Assembly (NCBI GenBank): GCA_041394945.1
Contig: JAWKHH010000001.1
Location: 1,364,001-1,428,000 of the forward strand
Direction: 5' to 3'
Length of the DNA: 64,000 bases
Origin: Bryobacteraceae bacterium
GTDB taxonomy: Bacteria > Acidobacteriota > Terriglobia > Bryobacterales > Bryobacteraceae
Numbering within the stretch: position 1 is the first letter of the stretch; each line of letters starts with the position of its first letter. Both the position numbers and the translations under genes were made by a program. The notes under the pieces are model-generated. The model saw nothing but the letters and a program-made list of their open reading frames with translations, had not been told where the DNA came from and did no database searches. Positions 16,515-24,656 of this stretch are shown here, one piece after another.

Positions 16515-16835
16515 CTATACGACCGGCAAAGCGGAGCCGGTCTGGTTGTCGTAGAACAGCCGATGAAAGTGCGCGATCTGACTGCGCAACTCTGATTCTG
16601 CAGGGCGCATCTCCGGGTTCTTCTCCAGTAGCGTCCCAAGCGATCTTTCCAACAGCCCGCGCCGGTCACCGGCTTCGATCAGCTCATGGCAGGTTCTACA
16701 CGCCGCCCAGTCGCCGACGCTTTGCCCGACCACGCCCGCGATCGCGTAGGCCAGGAAGGTCTGCGCCGGGTAACGCCAAGCCACGTTTAGGGCTGAACAG
16801 AAGTCACAGATGGAATTTGACACACGTCCCTCCAC
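16515..16835 (-). CDS. small zinc-ribbon-like protein
   Basis: About 106 residues. Two Cys pairs, ICDFC near residue 10 and ACRTCHELIEAGDR near residue 45, look like a zinc-binding pair, separated by a hydrophobic helix (AYAIAGVVGQSVGDWA). The rest is helical. Two GTG starts are possible (16835, preceded by GAGGAA, and 16823, preceded by GGAGGG). It lies 14 bp before the methyltransferase gene. It resembles the small plasmid proteins with a split zinc knuckle; the exact family is not recognised. Confidence 0.6.
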   Translation of the reverse strand: MEGRVSNSICDFCSALNVAWRYPAQTFLAYAIAGVVGQSVGDWAACRTCHELIEAGDRRGLLERSLGTLLEKNPEMRPAESELRSQIAHFHRLFYDNQTGSALPVV

Positions 16836-16882
16836 TTCCTCGCCAAAGGCTGAAGAAAAAACTGGTTTGCGCTACGACGCGA

Positions 16883-17482
16883 CTACAAAACCCTGGCAGG
16901 CGACGATTGCTTGAGAGCTGTCGCTCGGAGGGTCCGGTCTTTCTTAAACTCGACCTGGTGGCGCTCTACCCAGCGCAGGGTGTAGCTTTGAAGCCCGCGT
17001 AACCAGGAGTGCGGATCGCCGGAATTGAGAAGGACCAATTCCTCCTTGGTGAAGCTGCGGTCGCCCGCCTGGCGCTCCTTGGATCGATGCATGTATTCGG
17101 TGAGCTCACCAGTCCACCGCGCCATCGGGATGTAGAGCCACGCGGGTGTGATAGCGAAGGCCAGCTTGTCGGCGAGGCATAGCCGGCTGACTGGCAATCC
17201 CATACGCTGTGACCAGTACCTGGAGTGCCGATAGCATTCGTCAGCCCATTCGGGTCCGAACAGCCATCCCATGATCCGCGCGCCAAGAATGACGTGCTCC
17301 TCACCGCTCTCACCGTCCATATCGTTGCGGCCCCAATAACCGATGTCATGAAATGCGAAGGCTGCCCACAAGCGTGGATCCCACGGGAAGCCAAACAATT
17401 TCGCCCAGCCCCAGGCCACAAAGAGGGGATGGATCAAGAAGCAGTGCGCGCCCGCGAGGACACTTTTCGTGCCGATCTTCAT
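16883..17482 (-). CDS. HD-domain-like metal-dependent hydrolase
   Basis: A 199-residue protein with an HD-type metal site: H-P-L near residue 21, FHDIGYWGRNDM near residue 47 (the HD pair), EEHVILGARIMGW near residue 63, RHSRYWSQRMG near residue 86, and CLADKLAFAITP near residue 102 (the last D). This order H...HD...H...D fits an HD-like phosphohydrolase, perhaps on nucleotides. AGGAGG precedes the ATG at 17482; an upstream in-frame ATG has none. No partner points to the substrate. Confidence 0.65.
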   Translation of the reverse strand: MKIGTKSVLAGAHCFLIHPLFVAWGWAKLFGFPWDPRLWAAFAFHDIGYWGRNDMDGESGEEHVILGARIMGWLFGPEWADECYRHSRYWSQRMGLPVSRLCLADKLAFAITPAWLYIPMARWTGELTEYMHRSKERQAGDRSFTKEELVLLNSGDPHSWLRGLQSYTLRWVERHQVEFKKDRTLRATALKQSSPARVL

Positions 17483-17504
17483 GAATCCTCCTATCACGCC
17501 GGAT

Positions 17505-17711
17505 CTAGTCAGCGGCCGATTCCACGGGCTCCTCAATCACAACCTTTCGTCGAGGCCTCACGGCTGGCGCGGGCAACACCTTTCGGTACAGCGGCCACAA
17601 CAGGATCGTGCCGGTGATAGCGCCCGTGAGCGTCCCCAGTTCGTTGGTACGGCCCGAGAACACGGCTGCGAGGAACAGGAACAAGCAGACTTTCAACCCA
17701 AACTCTTTCAT
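17505..17711 (-). CDS. small membrane protein (68 aa)
   Basis: A 68-residue protein. It starts MKEFGLKVCLFLFLAAVFSG, a signal-anchor-like hydrophobic stretch, then LGTLTGAITGTILLWPLYRK, a second one, and ends with basic and acidic residues (RPRRKVVIEEP). GGAGG precedes the ATG at 17711. A small inner-membrane protein; no family recognised. Confidence 0.6.
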   Translation of the reverse strand: MKEFGLKVCLFLFLAAVFSGRTNELGTLTGAITGTILLWPLYRKVLPAPAVRPRRKVVIEEPVESAAD

Positions 17712-17737
17712 CGAACAAGTCCTCCCATCGGACTCTG

Positions 17738-18364
17738 TCACGAGGCAATCGAAACCAGTTCCCCCGTCGCCGGCTCTTCTGCACCGGTAGCAGCAGCCGG
17801 CTTCTCGATCAATCCGTGGCAGTGCCGGCAGTTTACGCAGGAAACACCGGCGGTCACGGCTCTTACCGCTGCCATCAACTCCTCGGGAATCGGTTTCACC
17901 TCGCCGGCCCGAGTGAAGAACTCGGGCGCCAAGCCCTGTTTCAACAACTCCTGCGGCAACTGTCCGTCAATCCCTCGGAACAAAACCGCCGATTCAACCT
18001 GCGGTCTCTTGCCATTGGCGCTGGCGCCGATCCGGTGACGAGCGATCAGAAGCTGGTAGGTGTGATCAATCCTGGCCATCTCGACGCTGATCAATTCGCG
18101 AGTGACCACAACCGCGTGAGCGCCGTTCGCGCCGATTCGGTCCATCCGCTGGAGCCACGGAAGCTGCTTGCCTACGGCCGAGAAGAACGAGATGTACCTG
18201 CCGACCTCGCGATTGCTTCCGCCGCTCTCCACCCCGCGGAGTACCCAACGCGCGGCCCGAGCCTGTTTTTCGACCGTGACCCAGGTCTGGCAGTACACGC
18301 CGGCCGTTTCGAGCCGCCGCATCACGGGTTTCGGCAGAACCAGTCGCGCGAGATCTTTCGCCAT
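17738..18364 (-). CDS. hypothetical protein with C-terminal CxxC zinc knuckle
   Basis: A 208-residue protein, helical with one Trp-rich core (CQTWVTVEKQARAARWVLRG). Near residue 175 is SCVNCRHCHGLIE, a Cys/His-rich knuckle. It has no enzymatic motif. GGAGG precedes the ATG. It lies 10 bp after the primase gene and is likely co-transcribed with it. The family is not recognised. Confidence 0.6.
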   Translation of the reverse strand: MAKDLARLVLPKPVMRRLETAGVYCQTWVTVEKQARAARWVLRGVESGGSNREVGRYISFFSAVGKQLPWLQRMDRIGANGAHAVVVTRELISVEMARIDHTYQLLIARHRIGASANGKRPQVESAVLFRGIDGQLPQELLKQGLAPEFFTRAGEVKPIPEELMAAVRAVTAGVSCVNCRHCHGLIEKPAAATGAEEPATGELVSIAS

Positions 18365-18374
18365 CGTGCCTCCG

Positions 18375-19319
18375 TCAGCGGGCCAACACTGGAGCCGATG
18401 CTCCCAAAGCCGACCGAATCTGCTCTTTTGTGCAGCCGGCCCAGCAGATGTATTTCCACGGCTCCTCTACCGAGACGGCCAGGTTGTCCTTGGCGCGGTC
18501 GCGCCCTGCCGCCGCGCAGGAAGGGCACTGAGCGATCCAGTTGCGCCCGATACGGCGTCTGGTCTGGATGTAATCAAGGATGGCGAACTGCGGCCGATCC
18601 GAGTTGAATTCGACGCGACGCGGTTGCTCGGCCGGCGGATCAGGCGGCACGGTTGAGACCAGGTCCTTTACTTGCTGCTCGGTGACGCGACGTAGGTTCG
18701 CGAGATACGCCATCTGCGCCTCCAGTTCGTAGGCAGCCCCGTAGAACCAATAGTGCCGCCCCGCCGCGCGGTGGATGCCGAGCGGTCCCCGGATCGCGTT
18801 GCCAAACTGCCCGTCGTCGATCGCGTCCTGCTTCGGGAACAGCTCGATCCCGTCTCCCGACCCGGATCCCTTTACCTCCACCGACAGTTGTTTGGCGAGG
18901 TGCCGGATGTACACACGGGCATGTTTTGCGAGCACCGGCTTCTCGAAGAAGATCCATAAGTGCCCACCGCGCCGGCTCTGCTCGAGCGCCGCCTGAATTC
19001 CGTTGCGCCCGAGCTCGAACTGGAGCCGGAGCAGGTCCTCCAACGCCTTCCTGTAATCTGCGTCGATGGCCATCCATTTCACGCGCTGTGTCTGTGGATT
19101 GATCGCGTAGATCCCGAGGGTGATCTCACCCATCAAGTGACGTTGGATGTCCCGCGGGGTCAGCTCCATCGGATTGCCGCGCTTTCGCGGGCGGTAATAG
19201 TAGTGGCGCCCCGATGCGGGATGCGGTGTATCTGATTGGAGAGTGTAGGCGCGGCGGTTGATGAACCACCGCGCGTATTCGATCGCCATCTCCGGCGTTG
19301 CTTGGAGCAAGTCCGGCAT
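18375..19319 (-). CDS. archaeo-eukaryotic-type primase with C-terminal zinc finger
   Basis: A 314-residue protein that fits the archaeo-eukaryotic primase (AEP) fold, of the sort described for TOTE-type systems. Catalytic signatures are WMAIDADY (D86-x-D88), SRRGGHLWIFF (H120), and GDGIELFPKQD (E159). The C-terminus holds four cysteines, CPSC at 275-278 and CWAGC at 302-306, in the spacing of the DnaG-type zinc finger. It probably lays primers on element single strands. The start at 19319 (GGAG five bases upstream) is preferred to a TTG at 19364. The AEP core plus bacterial-type zinc finger in one small chain is uncommon. Confidence 0.8.
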   Translation of the reverse strand: MPDLLQATPEMAIEYARWFINRRAYTLQSDTPHPASGRHYYYRPRKRGNPMELTPRDIQRHLMGEITLGIYAINPQTQRVKWMAIDADYRKALEDLLRLQFELGRNGIQAALEQSRRGGHLWIFFEKPVLAKHARVYIRHLAKQLSVEVKGSGSGDGIELFPKQDAIDDGQFGNAIRGPLGIHRAAGRHYWFYGAAYELEAQMAYLANLRRVTEQQVKDLVSTVPPDPPAEQPRRVEFNSDRPQFAILDYIQTRRRIGRNWIAQCPSCAAAGRDRAKDNLAVSVEEPWKYICWAGCTKEQIRSALGASAPVLAR

Positions 19320-19360
19320 ACCATCTCCATACACTCGTTCCTGGTTATTCCAAAACGAGT

Positions 19361-19717
19361 TCAAGATCGCTGCGCCATCGCCAGCCGCGATGGATTCTCC
19401 GCGAAGTCCAGCAACCGGAACTCCCGGACCTTTCGGCGCATTTCGTTGACAGAGTAGCCGCCGAAGACGCCATCCGCGAGGTCCAGGAGCCAGAAGTTGC
19501 CCCGCTTGCGATCGTAGACGTAGAACTCGCCGGACCGTTCATCGCCCGGAGCCATGACGAACAATAGCAGGCCCCTGGCGTATTCGACCCAGTGGGCGAC
19601 CACGCCTTCGCCGACCGTCAGGAACCGGGCGACGATTTCCGTCAGGTCCTGTTCGGTCCTTACCTTTAGGTCCTCGGTGCTGAGCACTCGGCTCGCGCAC
19701 ACACCACTTGCGTTCAT
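19361..19717 (-). CDS. hypothetical protein (118 aa) upstream of the primase
   Basis: A small protein with a compact alternating strand/helix layout: TEQDLTEIVARFLTVGEG, AHWVEYARGLLLFVMAPGD, GEFYVYDRKRGNFWLLDL, FGGYSVNEMRRKVREFRL. GAGGAGGTGAC precedes the ATG at 19717. No family is recognised. It heads the primase transcription unit, with a 285-bp gene-free stretch before it. Confidence 0.6.
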   Translation of the reverse strand: MNASGVCASRVLSTEDLKVRTEQDLTEIVARFLTVGEGVVAHWVEYARGLLLFVMAPGDERSGEFYVYDRKRGNFWLLDLADGVFGGYSVNEMRRKVREFRLLDFAENPSRLAMAQRS

Positions 19718-20002
19718 AGTCACCTCCTCGATTGCTTGGTTTTTTACCTGCACACCGCGATTTGTGCGTTGTCGGGACCGATCGTTAGGTCGTCAACCTA
19801 GGCCTGGACGGCCAGTTGCCCCGGGATGGGCCGCAAGCTCGGCCTCACCAATGTGTAGGGTGTGCTAACGAATACCTATAGATGAGGCCGGTACTGGCAG
19901 TTCGTGTGAGACCACCTCTCAGCCTCGGTTTGCCCGTTCATAACCTGTTCAGGCGCGGTCTACGCCCGAGATGGCGCTCACTGAGCAACACACGGTAACC
20001 GG

Positions 20003-21388
20003 CTACGGGGCACCCGAAGGAATTGAATTGCCTTGTCTTGACTGAAGTGCAGAACGCAGAACTACAGTCGGGTCCGGACCTCCCCAGTCTCGAAGTAGGG
20101 CGCGGACCTGGGTCCCCGCTTTATCCGCAGCCTCCTTGGAGGGGAGCCTTAAGTGCCCATAAGCAGCATATGCGGCAACAGCCAGCCACACAGCTTCCTG
20201 CAACCGGAGCGAAGATTGAGTACCCACTCTGCCGCTATTCGGCTTTGTTGCCCGTACAGCGACACTTGCCGCGACCTGTTCAGGAAGCAGCGGGAACATG
20301 GCCTTTATCTCATCCGCGAATGCACGCGCGAGTTCTACCTTCTTCGCGCTGCTCTCCCGGCGACGTTGCCGTTCTCTTTCCCGAAGGGGTCTTCTCCGGA
20401 CCTCACGCTGTTCGAACGCACCCTGCATGGCGCTCGCATCGTAGTCTGCAACGACAATCCCAGACTTGATGGCACCATACATCTGGACTTCATCCCTGCG
20501 GAATTTCCTTATTTCAACGACCGCTTCGGCGTAAGGGATTCCAAGCTTGCGTGCGAGCGGTTGCAGTCGCTTTTCTGCAAGGTGCTTCAATCCACTGGGT
20601 ACACCTTCCCGAATGTCAACGTTACCATAGGAGGTGAGGACGTCCTTCAGTCTCCGGCGTGCGAGCATGAGTCCTCCCAAACCCCCGGACGCGACGATCA
20701 GGGGCGCAAGGAACCTGCCCCCATCGTTCAACCCGAAAAGACTTTCAAATGGTCTCACCTGGTCACCCAAACCCATCGGCCGGCGTCGCCCCATTTCGGC
20801 TATGGCAAGCAACTCATCAGTCAGTATCAGCTGCACTCCATCGGTCTCGAGAAGGTCCTGCTTCACTTGCTCGAGTTGACCGGGCTCCCGGAACTCAGTC
20901 CGCGATCCCATGATCACTATCTTGCCTGGTCGCCACACGTCCCAGTCAAGGCTAGCGAGAACAGTTCGGGTGGGCAGTTCCGCAAGCCAGTGAGAATAGT
21001 CCCTAAGTTGATCCACCGCACTGCTCAGGAACCGGGACCGCCTGCCAGTTTTCGTATCCAAGACATTTGCATTGGCACCCTTCAATTCGATGAGATTCGC
21101 AAATTTCCTGGCGCGAAGATCTGGAGCGATGTCAAGGCGAGCAGCGACAATATCTGCGCGATCACAATATCTTGGGTCGAGAACGGGCCGGTTGCCGTCG
21201 TCGCGACTGGCTAGAGGAAATTCAGACAAGAATTCCAGAAACCCTAGCGCACCGATGATCGCCGGGTGAGCTTCGAGAAGCCGATGCAGCTGTCGTTCGC
21301 CAGGGTCGACGGAGCGCAGGTACTCGGCCAGCGCTAGGATGTCGGTCTCGTCAAGCGGCCGACCGCTGCGAACCAGGACCGGATTCAT
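20003..21388 (-). CDS. Shedu-like (DUF4263-type) PD-(D/E)XK nuclease
   Basis: A 461-residue protein. The N-terminal 150 residues carry the Shedu/DUF4263-type nuclease core: LHRLLEAHPAIIGAL (E39), CDRADIVAARL (D79) and FANLIELKGAN (E101-x-K103), then a Q-L-x-D-Y helix. Shedu proteins cut DNA at ends and defend against phage or plasmids. The C-terminal 250 residues are helical, then basic (PLRERERQRRRESS), and are not recognised. The ATG at 21388 has only AGAAGG at a distance. The C-terminal end is Ser/Ala-rich. It lies inside the replication genes, on the same strand. Confidence 0.75.
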   Translation of the reverse strand: MNPVLVRSGRPLDETDILALAEYLRSVDPGERQLHRLLEAHPAIIGALGFLEFLSEFPLASRDDGNRPVLDPRYCDRADIVAARLDIAPDLRARKFANLIELKGANANVLDTKTGRRSRFLSSAVDQLRDYSHWLAELPTRTVLASLDWDVWRPGKIVIMGSRTEFREPGQLEQVKQDLLETDGVQLILTDELLAIAEMGRRRPMGLGDQVRPFESLFGLNDGGRFLAPLIVASGGLGGLMLARRRLKDVLTSYGNVDIREGVPSGLKHLAEKRLQPLARKLGIPYAEAVVEIRKFRRDEVQMYGAIKSGIVVADYDASAMQGAFEQREVRRRPLRERERQRRRESSAKKVELARAFADEIKAMFPLLPEQVAASVAVRATKPNSGRVGTQSSLRLQEAVWLAVAAYAAYGHLRLPSKEAADKAGTQVRALLRDWGGPDPTVVLRSALQSRQGNSIPSGAP

Positions 21389-21677
21389 ATTCTGCAACCT
21401 TCTTTGACCGCCCGGGAATAACAATTATCGCTCTCAACTGCCTGTGTTGCCGACAGACGAGTTCCCAATTTTCGCGACAGTGGGTCTGCTGGGGCGCTGC
21501 TGCCGTCCCCGAGCGTCTGTGTTCCTTCCCCGCTTTGGAATCGCAGGTCAGTCATTTCGAGACGGGCTCGTGCAGTTCGGTCAACGGAAGCTAGAGAACA
21601 GTGCATCTGGAATCCCGCAACATCAGACAGCCTAAGATTCGGTACAGGTCGACAAACTCGAGTTGAATAAGACGCTT

Positions 21678-22121
21678 TCAAGCCACCGCCACCAGTCCAC
21701 GCGCAGCGGACTGCGCGAGGTGGTCACACCGGTTCTGCTCTGCGCTGGCTCCGTGGCCGCGAACCCACGTCCACGTCACTTCGTGACGGCTGCTCTCGCG
21801 TACGAGTGCTTCCCAAAGATCCCGGTTCGCGACGGGTTCTCCGCGGGACGAGCGCCACCCGGCCGTTGCCCACCGAGACAGGTAACGCGTCATTCCTCGC
21901 TGGACATATTGCGAGTCGGTCACCACTCTGACGGCACACGGTTCCTTCAATGCCGCGAGTCCGGCGATCACCGCCCGCAATTCCATCCGATTGTTCGTCG
22001 TGTCGGCCTCCGCGCCTGAGAGCTCTCTCTCGACCGAGCCGCACCGAAGCAAACACGCCCAGCCACCGGGACCAGGATTGCCGCGGCACGATCCATCCGT
22101 GAACAGCATCACCCGCTTCAC
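21678..22121 (-). CDS. rnhA: ribonuclease HI
   Basis: A 147-residue RNase HI that aligns nearly one-to-one with the E. coli enzyme: D9 in LFTDGSCRGNPGPGGW, E47 in NNRMELRAVI, D69 in VVTDSQYV, H123 in VRGHGASAEQN and D133 in NRCDHLAQ. It degrades RNA in RNA/DNA hybrids and here probably removes primers or R-loops of the element. The GTG start overlaps the Rad52-like gene stop (GTGA), so it is coupled. It is the last gene of this pair. Confidence 0.92.
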   Translation of the reverse strand: MKRVMLFTDGSCRGNPGPGGWACLLRCGSVERELSGAEADTTNNRMELRAVIAGLAALKEPCAVRVVTDSQYVQRGMTRYLSRWATAGWRSSRGEPVANRDLWEALVRESSRHEVTWTWVRGHGASAEQNRCDHLAQSAARGLVAVA

Positions 22122-23347
22122 AAATCCCTCCGTAATCCCATCCGCGAAGCTGCCGCCGAGGCGACGGACACATCTGCGTCGGTTAGATTCTTCAAACCTT
22201 CCAACGTCAGCTTGCCGTCGGAGGCTTCCGCGATCACGTCGGCGAGGCGCTTGCCTGTCCGCTCGGCCAACTTTCGCGCCGCTTGAAGCAACTGGCCCCG
22301 CGCATCACCGATGCCTATCGTCGGGCTGCCCTGAGCGCCATTCCCGCTCTTCTCCGCCGCCTCTGCCTCCACACGAGTGAGCAGGAGCTTGAGCGCGTCG
22401 CGGTTTGGAATGTCGTCCACCGACTCGCTCGCAAAGTTCAGCTCACAACAGATCGCCGAATAGCGCGCCTCACCGACAACCGCGGCGGCTCGCTGCACGC
22501 GGTCTATGCCGTTGCCGATGTCGGTCAGCTTGTCAAACAGCAGCGTCAGCTTTGCGTGGCCAACCTTCTCCGGCTCGGCGCCACCGGCGTACTTGTTCAG
22601 GATGAACAACGACAGGCTGTGGCCGGCCTTGTCGCGCAGCTCCCGGATCTTCGCCAGCAGCTCGTCGCGAACCAGCCCTCCCCGCGGTTCGGTCCTCTGG
22701 TTGGGCATTGCCTGACGCTGAGCCTCTCGTTGCGCATATCCCGGCAACGCCCAGTCCGGGAGATTCGGTGTGTGAACCGGCCGGTTGTACTGGTCGAGAT
22801 CCACCCACACCTTGTCGAGATCGTAGAGGTATCGGCCGAGCCCGAAGCATGCGCACGCGCGTTTGAACGCCTGCGCCTCGGCGCGAGTCGCCGCGTTTTC
22901 GTCATCGGCCCACTCCTCGCCAACACCGGTGTGCGACCCGAGTCCGTGGATCGTCACCTTGGACACCACCACGACTTTTGCGGAAACCGCCGTCTGCTTC
23001 TTGTCTCCAGGCGCGCGACGCTCGAAGTTCTGCGCCACCTGTACGTCGTAGTTGCGCGTCCATCCCCACTCGCCGAACACTTCGTTCAAGCGGTCGGTGT
23101 AGGCACGCTGGTCCGCGTATGCAACCAACTGGCCACGCTTCTGGGGACCGTGTTTGGTCTGTTGCGTTGAAGTTGCTGTGACGCGCCACTTGATCTCACC
23201 GGGATCGAAGGGTTCGCTGAGCAGTTCCCGAATCTTCTGTAGCCGTTCCGGCGGCACCGGTACCGGCTGGTTGTCGGTGCAGTTGATTACTGCCGCCGTC
23301 TCCAACGGCGACGATTCGTTGTGCGTGGTGCCGTTTACGTATGCCAT
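22118..23347 (-). CDS. Rad52/Rad22-like single-strand annealing protein
   Basis: A 409-residue protein. Residues about 35-190 match the Rad52 core: LSEPFDPGEIKWRVTATST, LVAYADQRAYTDRLNEVFG, W-G-W-T-R-N-Y, then TAVSAKVVVVSKVTIHGLG and ENAATRAEAQAFKRACACFG, then GRYLYDLDKVWVDLDQYN. The C-terminal half is helical and less conserved. It would anneal complementary strands; on plasmids and phages it drives recombination with SSB and RNase H, which are both here. AAGGAG precedes the ATG at a slightly long distance. Confidence 0.87.
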   Translation of the reverse strand: MAYVNGTTHNESSPLETAAVINCTDNQPVPVPPERLQKIRELLSEPFDPGEIKWRVTATSTQQTKHGPQKRGQLVAYADQRAYTDRLNEVFGEWGWTRNYDVQVAQNFERRAPGDKKQTAVSAKVVVVSKVTIHGLGSHTGVGEEWADDENAATRAEAQAFKRACACFGLGRYLYDLDKVWVDLDQYNRPVHTPNLPDWALPGYAQREAQRQAMPNQRTEPRGGLVRDELLAKIRELRDKAGHSLSLFILNKYAGGAEPEKVGHAKLTLLFDKLTDIGNGIDRVQRAAAVVGEARYSAICCELNFASESVDDIPNRDALKLLLTRVEAEAAEKSGNGAQGSPTIGIGDARGQLLQAARKLAERTGKRLADVIAEASDGKLTLEGLKNLTDADVSVASAAASRMGLRRDL

Positions 23348-23417
23348 AGACGTCGTCTCCTTTCCTCGTTGTTGGAATCAGTTTCCCCGCCGCGCGCCAG
23401 ATGCACGGCGGTCGACA

Positions 23418-23436
23418 CCCTGGCGTTGCACCAGGG
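23418..23436. other. stem-loop upstream of the Rad52-like gene
   Basis: CCCTGG (23418-23423), a 7-nt loop and CCAGGG (23431-23436) form a perfect 6-bp stem in the gap between the 85-aa gene and the Rad52-like gene. A short GC-rich repeat with little T follows, so a terminator role is weak. Confidence 0.25.
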
Positions 23437-23544
23437 CCGCTGAGGTACCGACACTTGTCCGGTTCACTCCGCTGTTAGCGGGGCAAAGGGCGGGGTTTTG
23501 GGGTGGCACTTAAGGTGGGATTCAGGCAGGTCTATGCTGACGGC

Positions 23545-23802
23545 TTACCCGTAGACGAAGTACTCGACGGCGCATCCGGGCCGCTTCAGTTCGCAGATTC
23601 GCTCCCGAAAGCTGCCGTCGTACTCGCAGGTTTTGCCGCCAAAGAATCGAACGTGCTCGTATCCGAGGTTTCGCAACCGCGGTCGGAGCCAATGTTCTTC
23701 GAACGACCAGCGCCAACTTCCCTCGTACTCCCTGTAGTCGATGAGCCGATCCAGGTCGCGGTGACGCCCGGTCGCTTCCGTTTCACGAACTCCAAATGCC
23801 AT
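23545..23802 (-). CDS. hypothetical protein (85 aa)
   Basis: A small, charged, aromatic-rich protein (YREYEGSWRWSFEEHWLRP, FFGGKTCEYDGSFRERICE). The ATG at 23802 has AGAAAGGAG upstream. No family is recognised. It is the first gene after the gene-free region and is transcribed towards the Rad52-like gene, with 197 bp between. The longer ORF upstream in this frame looks non-coding. Confidence 0.5.
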   Translation of the reverse strand: MAFGVRETEATGRHRDLDRLIDYREYEGSWRWSFEEHWLRPRLRNLGYEHVRFFGGKTCEYDGSFRERICELKRPGCAVEYFVYG

Positions 23803-24656
23803 CGCTCTCGCTCCTTTCTCTTCTGTTGAGGTGCTCGCTCGCGCGCAGTGGGCGCGACATTCCTGCGCTTCCATCGCCATCACGAACCGACTTGTCGAAG
23901 TACGCCGCGCGCCGGGCAGCATGAGTACATTCGCGGATCGGTTCGGTTGGTGCCGATATCTCGGTGCGGATTCCGGCGCGGACGCGTCCGTTGCGCTCGC
24001 TCTCGACATCTTCACGCCGCGCAATCCACCTGAACTTCGGCGGACGATCAGGCGGCCACGGTACATTACTTGTCGTGACGCCCATGGCTTCTCATCTCTC
24101 CGAGGTGCGACATGCGCTCGGCTTAATCAGCCTAGAGACGAGCGCAAGGACTCGCGTCTCGTTCACGCCTTTGCTCCGTACTTCCGATGCTCTGAGCAGA
24201 GTTTGCTCACCTGGCACATGACAATCAATGACCGAGATGTCCTTTCTCTCGCCAAGATCGGACCATCGGCGCGTCACATCGACGCGCACGATCTCTCTCA
24301 CCGGGTCACACTGCTTCCCATTCCCATCGCGGTCACCGCCGCAGTGGCGCTAGGTCTGTACCACCCGATCTGACATATTCGCCACACCAAATCACCTCTC
24401 GTTTCAGTTCCGGCCCACCACCTCAGTCTTCACCTCGCACCGATGCGCCCACGTTCGATTGACCTTCACACGCCCACCACTCCACACTTCATTCCTCCGG
24501 GTCACCCGATACCCCGACACAGCTCTCCAATCTGGATACACCCTCAAACTCCGGGGATATCAGAAAGCTGGCCTAATGGGTTCAAGCGGTTAGCGGCGAC
24601 CGCTGAAGGGCGTTTGAACGGCAACCGAAAGGCAATGCGAAGGCGGGATTCCGCGT
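23803..24656. other. gene-poor region, possible origin or transfer region
   Basis: About 850 bp without a convincing gene. Short ORFs here lack good ribosome sites or code for unlikely sequence; a minus-strand one from 24085 has GGAGAG upstream and is the best of them. From about 24371 to 24555 the plus strand is C-rich and strongly G-poor. It is followed by nested inverted repeats at 24580-24619. Such a strand bias with dyads beside a replication-relaxation gene suggests an origin of replication or transfer, but no nick site can be named. Confidence 0.4.
24580..24619. repeat. nested inverted repeats
   Basis: AGCGGT (24585-24590) and ACCGCT (24599-24604) pair across an 8-nt loop; the stem extends outward by GAA/TTC with one bulged A. 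An outer pair GTTCAA (24580-24585) and TTGAAC (24614-24619) encloses it. The site lies 37 bp beyond the stop of the replication-relaxation gene. Confidence 0.5.

Noticed and set aside
23783..24085. 100-aa minus-strand ORF with GGAGAG upstream in the gene-poor region
   Set aside because: The Arg/Glu-rich sequence is unlike a folded protein and it overlaps the better 85-aa gene start.
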